Origin: CALGKJ01 sp049322695
GTDB lineage: Bacteria > Bacillota > Clostridia > Lutisporales > Lutisporaceae
DNA length: 64,000 bases
Direction: 5' to 3'
Assembly: GCA_049322695.1 (NCBI GenBank)
Contig: JBMORW010000026.1
Coordinates: 1-64,000 of the forward strand
In this document: one piece after another, positions 52,363 through 60,061 of the stretch
How the letters are laid out: each line of letters starts with the position of its first letter
How positions within the stretch are numbered: the stretch's first letter is position 1
Position numbers and translations under genes: made by a program
Notes under the pieces: model-generated
Database searches by the model: none
Seen by the model: the letters and a program-made list of their open reading frames with translations, nothing else
What the model was told of the DNA's origin: nothing

Positions 52363-53283
52363 ATGTATAAAGAAAGCCTTATAGCAAAAACATTCATCCT
52401 ATTCATTGTACTGATAGTATCAATCAGCCTATGCTCCTGCGGAGCACAAAAAAAACCTATGTTAAACAACACAAAGGACAAACAGGAAGAAAAAGAACCG
52501 CCTAAAGAGCTGGAGAAGCTGAAGAAAAGTGTTGAAAAAGTAGAAAAAAGCCTTCAGCCGTTATATGATAAAGCCAAAATGCCTCCAGAGCTGCTGGAAG
52601 AAGAAATAACAAAAAAGCTGGAGGAAGAAAAGAAAAAAGGCGGCGAGGAAGGAGGAGAGCAGAAAAAGCAGGGCTCTGAAGGAAGCAAAACAGGCGAACA
52701 GCAAAAAAAACCTGCTCCGGAGGAAATAAAGAAAAAAATGGAACAAGAGCTTCTTAAAAGTATGGAGGATATAAAAAAAGATGTACTGGGATTACATGAG
52801 GCATGGAGTGCTTATGAACCAAAGGCAGTAGCCGATTTGGCCTCTCCTACTGCAGTTACTGACTTTGAAGCCTCTCTCAATAATCTGACAGCTTCTGTTG
52901 AAGCCAAGGATGTATTTGAAAGCTTGGTGAATACCAATGAACTCTATAAGAGCTTACCGGATTTTTATGTGCTGTATAAAGCAAAAGCTCCACCGGAAAT
53001 AGATAAATTGAGATATGGAGTTAAAAAAATCAAGCTTTCCTCAGATGTCAAGTCTTATGACAGAGCAAAGGAAGGTATGGAATATCTAAACTCCACATGG
53101 TCAATTACCAAACCCAAGCTGAAAAAGAATAATCTGGATATAATTAACAAGTTTGAATTCGCAATGACTGATTTGAAGACAGCACTTGAGGAGCAAAACA
53201 GCATGATAATAAACGCCAAGTCAGAGGTATTGCTGAAAATCGCCGATGAAATGGAAAAGGCAGCAGAAAAAGAGGGCAGCTAA
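52363..53283 (+). CDS. Coiled-coil lipoprotein of unknown function
   Basis: This is a 306-aa lipoprotein. The signal (TFILFIVLIVSISLCSC) ends in a lipobox with the lipidated Cys near residue 26. Residues 30-145 are extremely Lys/Glu-rich and helical (KKLEEEKKKGGEEGGEQKKQ is typical). The rest is helical and alanine-rich, with two similar segments around DVFESLVNTNELYKSLPDFY and GMEYLNSTWSITKPKLKKNN. I recognise no family. The start is ATG 52363 behind AGAGGTGA. It is divergent from DUF1461 and convergent with the TauE-type gene. Confidence 0.8.
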   Translation: MYKESLIAKTFILFIVLIVSISLCSCGAQKKPMLNNTKDKQEEKEPPKELEKLKKSVEKVEKSLQPLYDKAKMPPELLEEEITKKLEEEKKKGGEEGGEQKKQGSEGSKTGEQQKKPAPEEIKKKMEQELLKSMEDIKKDVLGLHEAWSAYEPKAVADLASPTAVTDFEASLNNLTASVEAKDVFESLVNTNELYKSLPDFYVLYKAKAPPEIDKLRYGVKKIKLSSDVKSYDRAKEGMEYLNSTWSITKPKLKKNNLDIINKFEFAMTDLKTALEEQNSMIINAKSEVLLKIADEMEKAAEKEGS

Positions 53284-53302
53284 CCTACATATACTGACAG
53301 CA

Positions 53303-53333
53303 AAACACCCTATGAAATCAACATAGGGTGTTT
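53303..53333. terminator. Bidirectional terminator
   Basis: A perfect 12-bp stem AAACACCCTATG/CATAGGGTGTTT with a 7-nt loop lies between convergent genes. A/U runs on both sides allow it to act for each strand. Confidence 0.8.
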
Positions 53334-53342
53334 ATGACACAA

Positions 53343-54101
53343 CTAAAAGACTGCCTGGTATAAGAGCTTGAGACACAATGCCATCGCAATACTGATAAAA
53401 ATAGGTTTAATTACCTTTGCTCCATTTTTTATGGCTATTCTTGTACCGATTCTCGCACCGATTATCATGGATAAAGCCATGGGTATACCTGCTGCAACCA
53501 TTATTTTGCCGTTAATGGCAAATAATATCAGTGAAGTAATATTGCTTACAAAATTAAGAATTTTTCCGTTTCCGGCACTGAATGTAAAGTCAAAACCATA
53601 AATGCTTATAAACAGAAAAATAAGAAACGAGCCGGTTCCAGGCCCAAAAAAGCCATCATAAAAGCCTAATGCCAATGCAAAAATACAGCCATAAATGATA
53701 TTCTTTCTGGTAAGTCCCACAAACTTATCTTCAGAGCCAAAGTCCTTTTTTATAATTGTATATACTGCCACTGTAAAAATCAGCACCAGTATCAGTACCT
53801 CCAGAAATCTCTGGTCTATGCTCAAAGCAGTCTGTACTCCGATTGCAGAGCCTATAAGCGTGCATGGTATCTGATATTTTACTAAAGGTATGAATATTTT
53901 CTTTGATTTGGCAAAGGTAAGTGTGCTCGTAAATGAGGCACATGTACTTGCAAATTTATTTGTACCAAGAGCAAAATGCGGAGGTACGCCAACTGCCATA
54001 AGAGCAGGAAGGCTTATAAGCCCACCGCCTCCTGCAATGGAATCCACTGCCGCTGCGGTAAACCCTGCAATACACAATACAATAATCTCGACTATCCCCA
54101 T
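53343..54101 (-). CDS. TauE/SafE-family membrane permease
   Basis: This is a 252-aa protein with about seven to eight helices. Two TauE repeats show as AAAVDSIAGGGGLISLPALM near residue 20 and FYDGFFGPGTGSFLIFLFI near residue 150, with TNKFASTCASFTST after the first. The family exports sulfite, sulfoacetate or other organosulfonates; the substrate here is unknown. I take ATG 54101 (MGIVEIIVL); the ribosome site is weak. The gene is 23 bp after the pyrophosphatase. Confidence 0.88.
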   Translation of the reverse strand: MGIVEIIVLCIAGFTAAAVDSIAGGGGLISLPALMAVGVPPHFALGTNKFASTCASFTSTLTFAKSKKIFIPLVKYQIPCTLIGSAIGVQTALSIDQRFLEVLILVLIFTVAVYTIIKKDFGSEDKFVGLTRKNIIYGCIFALALGFYDGFFGPGTGSFLIFLFISIYGFDFTFSAGNGKILNFVSNITSLILFAINGKIMVAAGIPMALSMIIGARIGTRIAIKNGAKVIKPIFISIAMALCLKLLYQAVF

Positions 54102-54124
54102 ACAATAACCCCACAATTCAATAT

Positions 54125-55771
54125 TTATTCATTAATACAATTCAAAATAGGCGGTATTACCTGTTTCTTTCTTGATACTACTCCCGGCAGTAGTACTGAA
54201 TTGCTGTTGATGGCTGTTCCAAAAGCAGCAATTATAACATCAGTTCTGTTGCCTACAAATAACAGCTCAGTTGATTCATTTGCTATGTCAGTCAGCATGC
54301 ACATCAAAAGGTCAACATCCTTATATTTGTCTGAGTACAGTCTCTTCATATACTGAAGCAATCTATCCTTTATGTCCTGAAGCTCCTTTGAATCCATTGA
54401 ATTAATCTGACCAACTGCCAGTTTTAGCTCTCCTGCCTTGAAAATCTTAAAATCCTGATATAATAGCTCTTCATCTGATTTATTGATAAGGTCTGAGCCC
54501 GCTCTGAACATAGCTCTGGCAAATTCCTGCATATTTATCCCCGCTGTAGCTGCAAGATGTTCTGCTGTTTTTGCATCTATATCCGTACAGGTTGGTGATT
54601 TAAACATCAATGTATCAGAAAGTATGGCAGCACACAGGATTCCTGCTATTTTGGAAGGAAGCTCAACATAGTTCTCTTTGAACATATTAGCGATGATTGT
54701 AGCAGTACAGCCAAGAGGCTGATTTCTGAAATACACCGGGCCTGTAGTTTCAATATCTCCTATTCTGTGATGATCTATTATCTCAAGCAAATCAGCCTCC
54801 TCCAGACCTTCAACTGCTTGCGCTCTCTCATTATGATCCACAAGAATGACTTTCTTTCTTTGAAGATTAATCAGTGAAGCTCTGGAAATGAGTCCAGCTA
54901 TGGAGCCATCCGTATCTATCACCGGAAAGTTTCTGTATCTTTTTTTGACCATGACTTCTTTGATCTCGTCAATATAGTCATCTATACTGAAGGTAGTAAG
55001 ATTGCTGGTTTTCATAAAATATCCTATAGGCAGGCTTTGGTTTATGAATCTTGCAACCTTGTATGTATCATAAGGTGAAATAATTATTGCACAATTATGA
55101 TTCTCAGCAAGCTTCTTTATAGATGCAGCCACAGGTATTCCTCCTGTTACAATAAGACATTGGGCACCCATCTCAATGGCACACAGCTGCGTCTCGTACC
55201 TATTGCCCAGAATCACTATATCCTTGGGCTTTATATAGCTTTCCATCACCTCAGGATTCATGGCACCTATCAGTACCTGTCCATTGTATATACTGTCATC
55301 AATATCCCCTACAATCAAGTTTCCCTCAAGTACTTCTAGTATGTTTTTGTAAGGCGTTCTTGCAGCTGATAATATGCTGTTATCATATATGTCCATATAA
55401 GATTCTGCAATATCTCCTACAGTAATGATTCCGGACAGGCTTTTTCCGTCCTCAGAAACCATTAAAGTGGTTATATTATTGCTCTTCATTATTCCCCAGG
55501 CTTTCTTCAGTGAAATGCCAGGATTAACAGGAGATACTCTTTTTATTGCAATGTCTCTTATTTGAGTCTTAACATCCTCTATAAGAGAAGGCTCCTCCAC
55601 ATTGAAATAATCCAGTACATACCTTGTTTCACCGTTTATGTCACCTATCTTTTTAGGTATGTATGAATTTGTTCTGCTGGCAGCATTCTTCAAGTACGAA
55701 TACGCAATGGATGAGCAAATTGAATCGGTGTCCGGATTCTTATGTCCTATTATATATACAGAATCACTCAT
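54125..55771 (-). CDS. Manganese-dependent inorganic pyrophosphatase with CBS and DRTGG domains
   Basis: This is a 548-aa family II pyrophosphatase. The DHH domain begins YIIGHKNPDTDSICSSIAY. CBS and DRTGG domains are inserted at about 65-300 (for example RVSPVNPGISLKKAWGIM and RYRNFPVIDTDGSIAGLISR). The DHH core resumes with ILVDHNERAQAVEGLEEADL and IDHHRIGDIET, and DHHA2 follows. CBS-type enzymes are inhibited by AMP/ADP and activated by ATP or diadenosine polyphosphates. The start is ATG 55771 behind AGGAGAGC. It overlaps the end of the upstream hypothetical gene by 8 bp. Confidence 0.93.
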   Translation of the reverse strand: MSDSVYIIGHKNPDTDSICSSIAYSYLKNAASRTNSYIPKKIGDINGETRYVLDYFNVEEPSLIEDVKTQIRDIAIKRVSPVNPGISLKKAWGIMKSNNITTLMVSEDGKSLSGIITVGDIAESYMDIYDNSILSAARTPYKNILEVLEGNLIVGDIDDSIYNGQVLIGAMNPEVMESYIKPKDIVILGNRYETQLCAIEMGAQCLIVTGGIPVAASIKKLAENHNCAIIISPYDTYKVARFINQSLPIGYFMKTSNLTTFSIDDYIDEIKEVMVKKRYRNFPVIDTDGSIAGLISRASLINLQRKKVILVDHNERAQAVEGLEEADLLEIIDHHRIGDIETTGPVYFRNQPLGCTATIIANMFKENYVELPSKIAGILCAAILSDTLMFKSPTCTDIDAKTAEHLAATAGINMQEFARAMFRAGSDLINKSDEELLYQDFKIFKAGELKLAVGQINSMDSKELQDIKDRLLQYMKRLYSDKYKDVDLLMCMLTDIANESTELLFVGNRTDVIIAAFGTAINSNSVLLPGVVSRKKQVIPPILNCINE

Positions 55772-56510
55772 AAGCAGCTCTCCTTTCAAGCATCATTTTA
55801 ACTCTAACCATACAATCATCCAAAAACATATTGATATCATTGTTTATAATGTTTCTAGCCTCCTCTATTATTCCTGTACACTTCATCACATCTATCGAAA
55901 TTCCATGCTTAGCTCGCATTTGAAGATTATACTTTTCTGCTAAAGAATTACTATTGATATCATTCAACTCTATAAACTTAAAGAAGCCCTTGAAGCTGTT
56001 TTGAAGCACCTTGCTGTCTACACTATAATAACCACTTAAAACATTTGATATTGCACATATTGCTTTGTGATCTTCAAAGGCATCCTTAAGCATTTTTACC
56101 AACACAGGCTGGCACTCAATAGATTGAAGCTCAATACCCATTTCTATAAAATTATGTGCCTTCCAAAGACCGTATTCTTCAGGTATGTTGCAAGCAGCTA
56201 TAACCTTATCAACAATTAAAGCACCCCTTTGGAAGCAATACCCCTTATATCCGTTATTATAGTTTTCATCGCCATAGTAGTCCAGGCCTTCAGGAAAAAC
56301 AGTATGTGTTACTATTGATTTTGCCAGGCCGGCTTCTTCAGGATGTTCCTGCAAAATATAGTCAAATAGTTCCCATCCTGGAAAATGAGTTTCATTATAG
56401 GATAGGCAGCCTGTTATCACAATATCTGGAAATACTGCACCCAGTATACTTTTGCTATCGGTATCGCCCAAAAGCATTTGGCAAAATCTCACATGCGTCA
56501 AAGGAAACAT
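55764..56510 (-). CDS. Hypothetical protein, possible Zn-dependent phospholipase C-like
   Basis: This is a 248-aa soluble, mostly helical protein. It starts MFPLTHVRFCQMLLGD and contains AVFPDIVITGCLSYNETHFP, SIVTHTVFPEGLDYYGDENY and AHNFIEMGIELQ. The spaced His/Asp residues (TH, FPDI, THF, THT, HNFIE) resemble metal ligands of the zinc-dependent phospholipase C/metal-dependent hydrolase fold, but I cannot assign it firmly. It overlaps the pyrophosphatase start by 8 bp, implying coupled translation. Confidence 0.7.
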   Translation of the reverse strand: MFPLTHVRFCQMLLGDTDSKSILGAVFPDIVITGCLSYNETHFPGWELFDYILQEHPEEAGLAKSIVTHTVFPEGLDYYGDENYNNGYKGYCFQRGALIVDKVIAACNIPEEYGLWKAHNFIEMGIELQSIECQPVLVKMLKDAFEDHKAICAISNVLSGYYSVDSKVLQNSFKGFFKFIELNDINSNSLAEKYNLQMRAKHGISIDVMKCTGIIEEARNIINNDINMFLDDCMVRVKMMLERRAAYE

Positions 56511-57307
56511 TTAATCACACCTAACAATATCTTATAAAATTATTTTAAACGTGCTTATTGATATAAGCAAGTAATTACTTTCTTTACCAGCAATTTTACT
56601 AATAAGCTATTAAGCTTAACTACACATATATTACTTAATTTATTAGAAAATTCGTACTGTTTTGTAATTTTCTATTGAAATTTATCTTTGCTTGTCATAT
56701 AATGTAAATGTAACTGGTATTTACATGATTAGCATGTAAGCTGAATTATTTCAAGCAAAATTTCCTTAAATTGTCTGTGTAAATATGATAGTGTCATTAA
56801 GACATTACAGTCAGTGGATCTTTGAGATCCTTTCATTACCCCTTGGGCTGTTTTATACAGCCCACCCCCCCATATCATATAAGAGAAGCAGCCCGAAAAA
56901 TCCTGAGTTTACACAAAATACCTGTCAGTGTAATAAAAACCGCTTCTACTTTTTGTCCGCCATTAAGCCTTCCTATTTTTCATTTTTACTTTTATAAGCA
57001 TTTACGATGTATTCTATTATTCTATTTCATACCTCCAGCTTATATGAAAGGGAAGACTAAATCAATCTTCCTTTTATAATGCGTTTAAGCTTACTTATCC
57101 ATTTTCTTATATGAAGCCAGTCACTAATACAAATCTCTCAAAATCAGCATAAATTATTACTATCAATGCTAAATCAAGTATCTATTATTTAATAAAAACG
57201 ATTACGTTTGATATTATTAATTACCTCTGCTATTATTGGCAATTTGGAGTTTGTCGAATGATGTCGTACGAAATTTCAGTTATTTCTATGTTTTTTGCGA
57301 TAATATC
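56511..57307. other. Long AT-rich intergenic region without a gene
   Basis: No frame with a ribosome site or family resemblance was seen on either strand. It contains one GC-rich hairpin (TGGGCTGT/ACAGCCCA, 56844-56864) followed by a C-run. A similar hairpin recurs at 59986-60006. The rest looks like spacer and promoter DNA between divergent genes. Confidence 0.6.
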
Positions 57308-57336
57308 TTGTAATTTATTCAAATGTGACATATAAT
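57308..57336 (+). promoter_or_regulatory. Candidate promoter of the GAF-TPP enzyme gene
   Basis: TTGTAA (57308-57313) and TATAAT (57331-57336) are 17 bp apart, about 90 bp before the ATG. Confidence 0.55.
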
Positions 57337-57425
57337 ATGTTTGTAATACTCCATTACTTTATGTTTACATTTTTCTATTTCTGTTAACCTTATGTATTAT
57401 AGCATTAAGTTTCGAGGAGGTTTTT

Positions 57426-59507
57426 ATGCAAATTCAAGTATTAGATAAGCTTTTCGAGAATTTAAGAAGTATAACCAGTATTGATGACATTGCCTACCAT
57501 GAAGTAAGGAATAGCAGACTTAATCCAGTACATAAGACTAATACCGATGTACTGGGAGTTGAACTATGGAAAAAAACTCACGCCCAGAATCCTGTCTATA
57601 TTGATAAGACACCAATACTAAAGTGTATTATGAAAGACAAAAGACCTATAGCCATTTCGAATACAGTCAATGACAGCAGGTCAGCTGATGAGTTTTTTCA
57701 TTTCGGCATCGACAGTATTCTCAACTTGCCTGTTGTAGTTAATGATAAGGTGGAAGGTCTTGTAGTAGTTGCTTCCATAGGAAAGCTTCATCAGTTTACA
57801 GATACTGAAATCTCCATCTGTGAAAATATTGTAAACAGTTACACCAGGCAGCTCTTTTCCGGCAATCATAAAGCTGGAGAAATAAACAACGCAAAGGCAA
57901 TGGTGCAATACTTGAAGCGACACTCGGTAGATTTTATATTTGGCATTCCTGCTGGCACTATAAGTCCTATATTTGATGCATTTAATGAGGTGGATATAAA
58001 GCCTGTTATAGCAAAAAATGAGTGCGGGGCTGCTTATATGGCATCAAGATATGCCTGTGTATCAGGTAAGCTTGGAGTTTGCATCGGAGCTGGCGGAGTC
58101 GGCGCCGCAAATATGATTAATGGTATTGCAGATGCTAAACGCTCAAAAGCACCAGTACTGGCAATAACAGGCTATGTTAACAGGTGGCAGATCGGTAAAG
58201 GTGCAATTCAAGAGCTTGATACTCAAAATATATTTAAACCTGTTACAAAGCATAGTATTACTGTCCTCAATGAAGACGAAGTAATCTTACAGCTTCAAAA
58301 TGCTATTGAAATTGCTATGACCCCTCCCAGAGGGCCTGTACATATATCTATACCCGTGGATGTTCAGCTGGCAAAATACTCACATGAGCTTCCTGACACA
58401 GTTCAAGCCAAAAGCAGCTCATTTTTAAATATGAAAGTGCTAAATAGAGCAGTTGAAATAATAAACAACACCGAGGATGGCATTATTATGGTTGGAAAGG
58501 GGTGCAGAAGTCTCTCAGAGCAAGTTATGACTCTAAGCGAACAGCTGCAATGGCCTATAATAACTACACCTGGCGGCAAAGGTATTGTGTACTCTGATTT
58601 TCCACTGAATCTTGGAAATTATGGATTTGCAGGTACAGATGCTGCTACATCCTATGTGGATAACAGTACTGCATCCTGCATACTTGCACTGGGTACAAGC
58701 CTTGGAGAAGCATCTACCCGAAACTTCAATGCTTCACTTGTTAAAGGCAGAAAGCTGATACATGTTGACTGGGATGAAAGCACTTTAAACAGGGTTTTTA
58801 AAGCAGATGTAAAAATACATGCAGATTTGAAAATAGTACTGAATGAAATTATAAAAAATACTAAAAAAGCAACTAAAAAGTTCAATAAGCACGAGCTCAA
58901 TGAACCATATTTGAAGAATCACACCGGATTATCTACTCGTTTATTTCTAGAAAAAATTACTGATGTACTCCCATCCAACACCTATTATGTCTCAGATATG
59001 GGAGAGTATATGAACTTTGTCTTCAAATATCTTAGAATTCCTAAAGGCGGAGACTTTGAAACCAGCCTCAATTACGCTGCAATGGGTTCTGGTATAGCCG
59101 GAGGTATTGGAGTTGCTTTGGCTCAAGAAGATAAAAAGCGTCCTGTGGCAATATTTGCAGGAGATGGCTCCTTCTTTATGCATGGCACTGAGATTTTTAC
59201 TGCCAAAGAATATAGTATTCCAATTATTTATATTATTTTCAACAATTCTATGCTTGGATATGTAAACAGAGGACATCAATACCTTTTTGGAAGGACCCTA
59301 AAGGAATTTAAGCAAGAGAAGATTTCGATCTCCAATATGCTGAAAGTGGCAGGCATAAAGACTTTTGCGGTAAATGAAATAGAGGATATGAGTTCAATTC
59401 CTCCACTTGTTCATGAATTGAATGAGCCGTTTGTCATTGAAGTTAATATAGATGGAAGTGAGCCTGCACCTATATTAGATAGAATAAATGCTCTAAAGAA
59501 ATCCTAG
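57426..59507 (+). CDS. GAF domain fused to a thiamine-diphosphate enzyme of the acetolactate synthase type
   Basis: This is a 693-aa fusion. Residues 1-150 are a GAF-like sensor (DIAYHEVRNSRLNP, then FGIDSILNLPVVVNDKVEGL and FTDTEISICENIVNSYTRQL). Residues about 155-690 are a full ThDP enzyme. The N-terminal domain has HSVDFIFGIPAGTISPIFDA and the activating Glu in AKNECGAAYMASRYA, followed by a central domain. The C-terminal ThDP site is IFAGDGSFFMHGTEIFTAKE followed by NNSMLGYVNRGHQY. It probably decarboxylates a 2-oxo acid, but the substrate is unknown. The ATG follows CGAGGAGG. A 129-aa SpoIIAA-like gene follows in the same direction. Confidence 0.85.
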   Translation: MQIQVLDKLFENLRSITSIDDIAYHEVRNSRLNPVHKTNTDVLGVELWKKTHAQNPVYIDKTPILKCIMKDKRPIAISNTVNDSRSADEFFHFGIDSILNLPVVVNDKVEGLVVVASIGKLHQFTDTEISICENIVNSYTRQLFSGNHKAGEINNAKAMVQYLKRHSVDFIFGIPAGTISPIFDAFNEVDIKPVIAKNECGAAYMASRYACVSGKLGVCIGAGGVGAANMINGIADAKRSKAPVLAITGYVNRWQIGKGAIQELDTQNIFKPVTKHSITVLNEDEVILQLQNAIEIAMTPPRGPVHISIPVDVQLAKYSHELPDTVQAKSSSFLNMKVLNRAVEIINNTEDGIIMVGKGCRSLSEQVMTLSEQLQWPIITTPGGKGIVYSDFPLNLGNYGFAGTDAATSYVDNSTASCILALGTSLGEASTRNFNASLVKGRKLIHVDWDESTLNRVFKADVKIHADLKIVLNEIIKNTKKATKKFNKHELNEPYLKNHTGLSTRLFLEKITDVLPSNTYYVSDMGEYMNFVFKYLRIPKGGDFETSLNYAAMGSGIAGGIGVALAQEDKKRPVAIFAGDGSFFMHGTEIFTAKEYSIPIIYIIFNNSMLGYVNRGHQYLFGRTLKEFKQEKISISNMLKVAGIKTFAVNEIEDMSSIPPLVHELNEPFVIEVNIDGSEPAPILDRINALKKS

Positions 59508-59583
59508 TGTTTCAAGGCTTTTGTTTTCCTTTAATTCATATGGCATATGAGTTATAAAATAAACTAACCAAGGAGGTAAATCT

Positions 59584-59973
59584 ATGATTACTGTAAAAGA
59601 CACAAAAGGAATGTATACTATTAGTTTCGACCCGGCAAGATGCGTAGTATTTGAAAAAAATACGGGTTTCTGGCATCCAGAGGATGTTAAGAGATTCCAT
59701 AATGATTATGTCGTAAAAATTGGGCCGCACCTTGATGGTAAGCCTTGGGCAAAGTATAGTGATTTAAGAGAATATAAGACTTCAAGCATTAACAATGAGA
59801 TTAATGAACATGTCAGCTGGATGATAAGCAAAAATGTAAAATCTGTTGCAATACTCGTTGAAAGTGCGATTGTTAAATTGCAAATGAATAGAGCTATAAA
59901 CAATAAGTTCTCACAAAAGGCTTTCGATGATGAAAAGGAAGCAAATGAATGGCTGATAGCTCAAGGATTCTAA
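59584..59973 (+). CDS. Small SpoIIAA/STAS-like protein
   Basis: This is a 129-aa soluble protein behind AAGGAGG. The fold pattern has strands at the start (MYTISFDPARCVVFEKNTGF), a helix HPEDVKRFHNDYV, then GKPWAKYSDLREYKTSS and VKSVAILVESAIVKLQMNR, and ends FDDEKEANEWLIAQGF. This resembles the SpoIIAA-like/DUF3478 group, whose end motif is a similar F-x-D-x-x-x-A-x-x-WL. Function is unknown. It lies 76 bp after the GAF-TPP gene and before a shared terminator, so the two probably form an operon. Confidence 0.75.
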   Translation: MITVKDTKGMYTISFDPARCVVFEKNTGFWHPEDVKRFHNDYVVKIGPHLDGKPWAKYSDLREYKTSSINNEINEHVSWMISKNVKSVAILVESAIVKLQMNRAINNKFSQKAFDDEKEANEWLIAQGF

Positions 59974-59985
59974 CATTGTCCCTAA

Positions 59986-60006
59986 AGGGCTGTCCTTCAC
60001 AGCCCT
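59986..60006 (+). repeat. GC-rich hairpin, second copy
   Basis: AGGGCTGT and ACAGCCCT flank a 5-nt loop and are followed by CCCCC. It shares GGGCTGT-N5-ACAGCCC and the C-run with the hairpin at 56844-56864. Confidence 0.5.
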
Positions 60007-60023
60007 CCCCCAAAATCCATATC

Positions 60024-60057
60024 AAAAAACCCTCTCCAGTTTATGAGAGGGTTTTTT
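60024..60057. terminator. Bidirectional terminator
   Basis: A 13-bp stem AAAAAACCCTCTC/GAGAGGGTTTTTT with an 8-nt loop lies between the convergent small gene and P-type ATPase gene. Confidence 0.88.
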
Positions 60058-60061
60058 ATTT

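Noticed and set aside
56785..57079. Two overlapping plus-strand ORFs of 70 and 85 codons in the long gap
   Set aside because: No ribosome site, low-complexity composition and no family resemblance; they cross a GC-rich hairpin.
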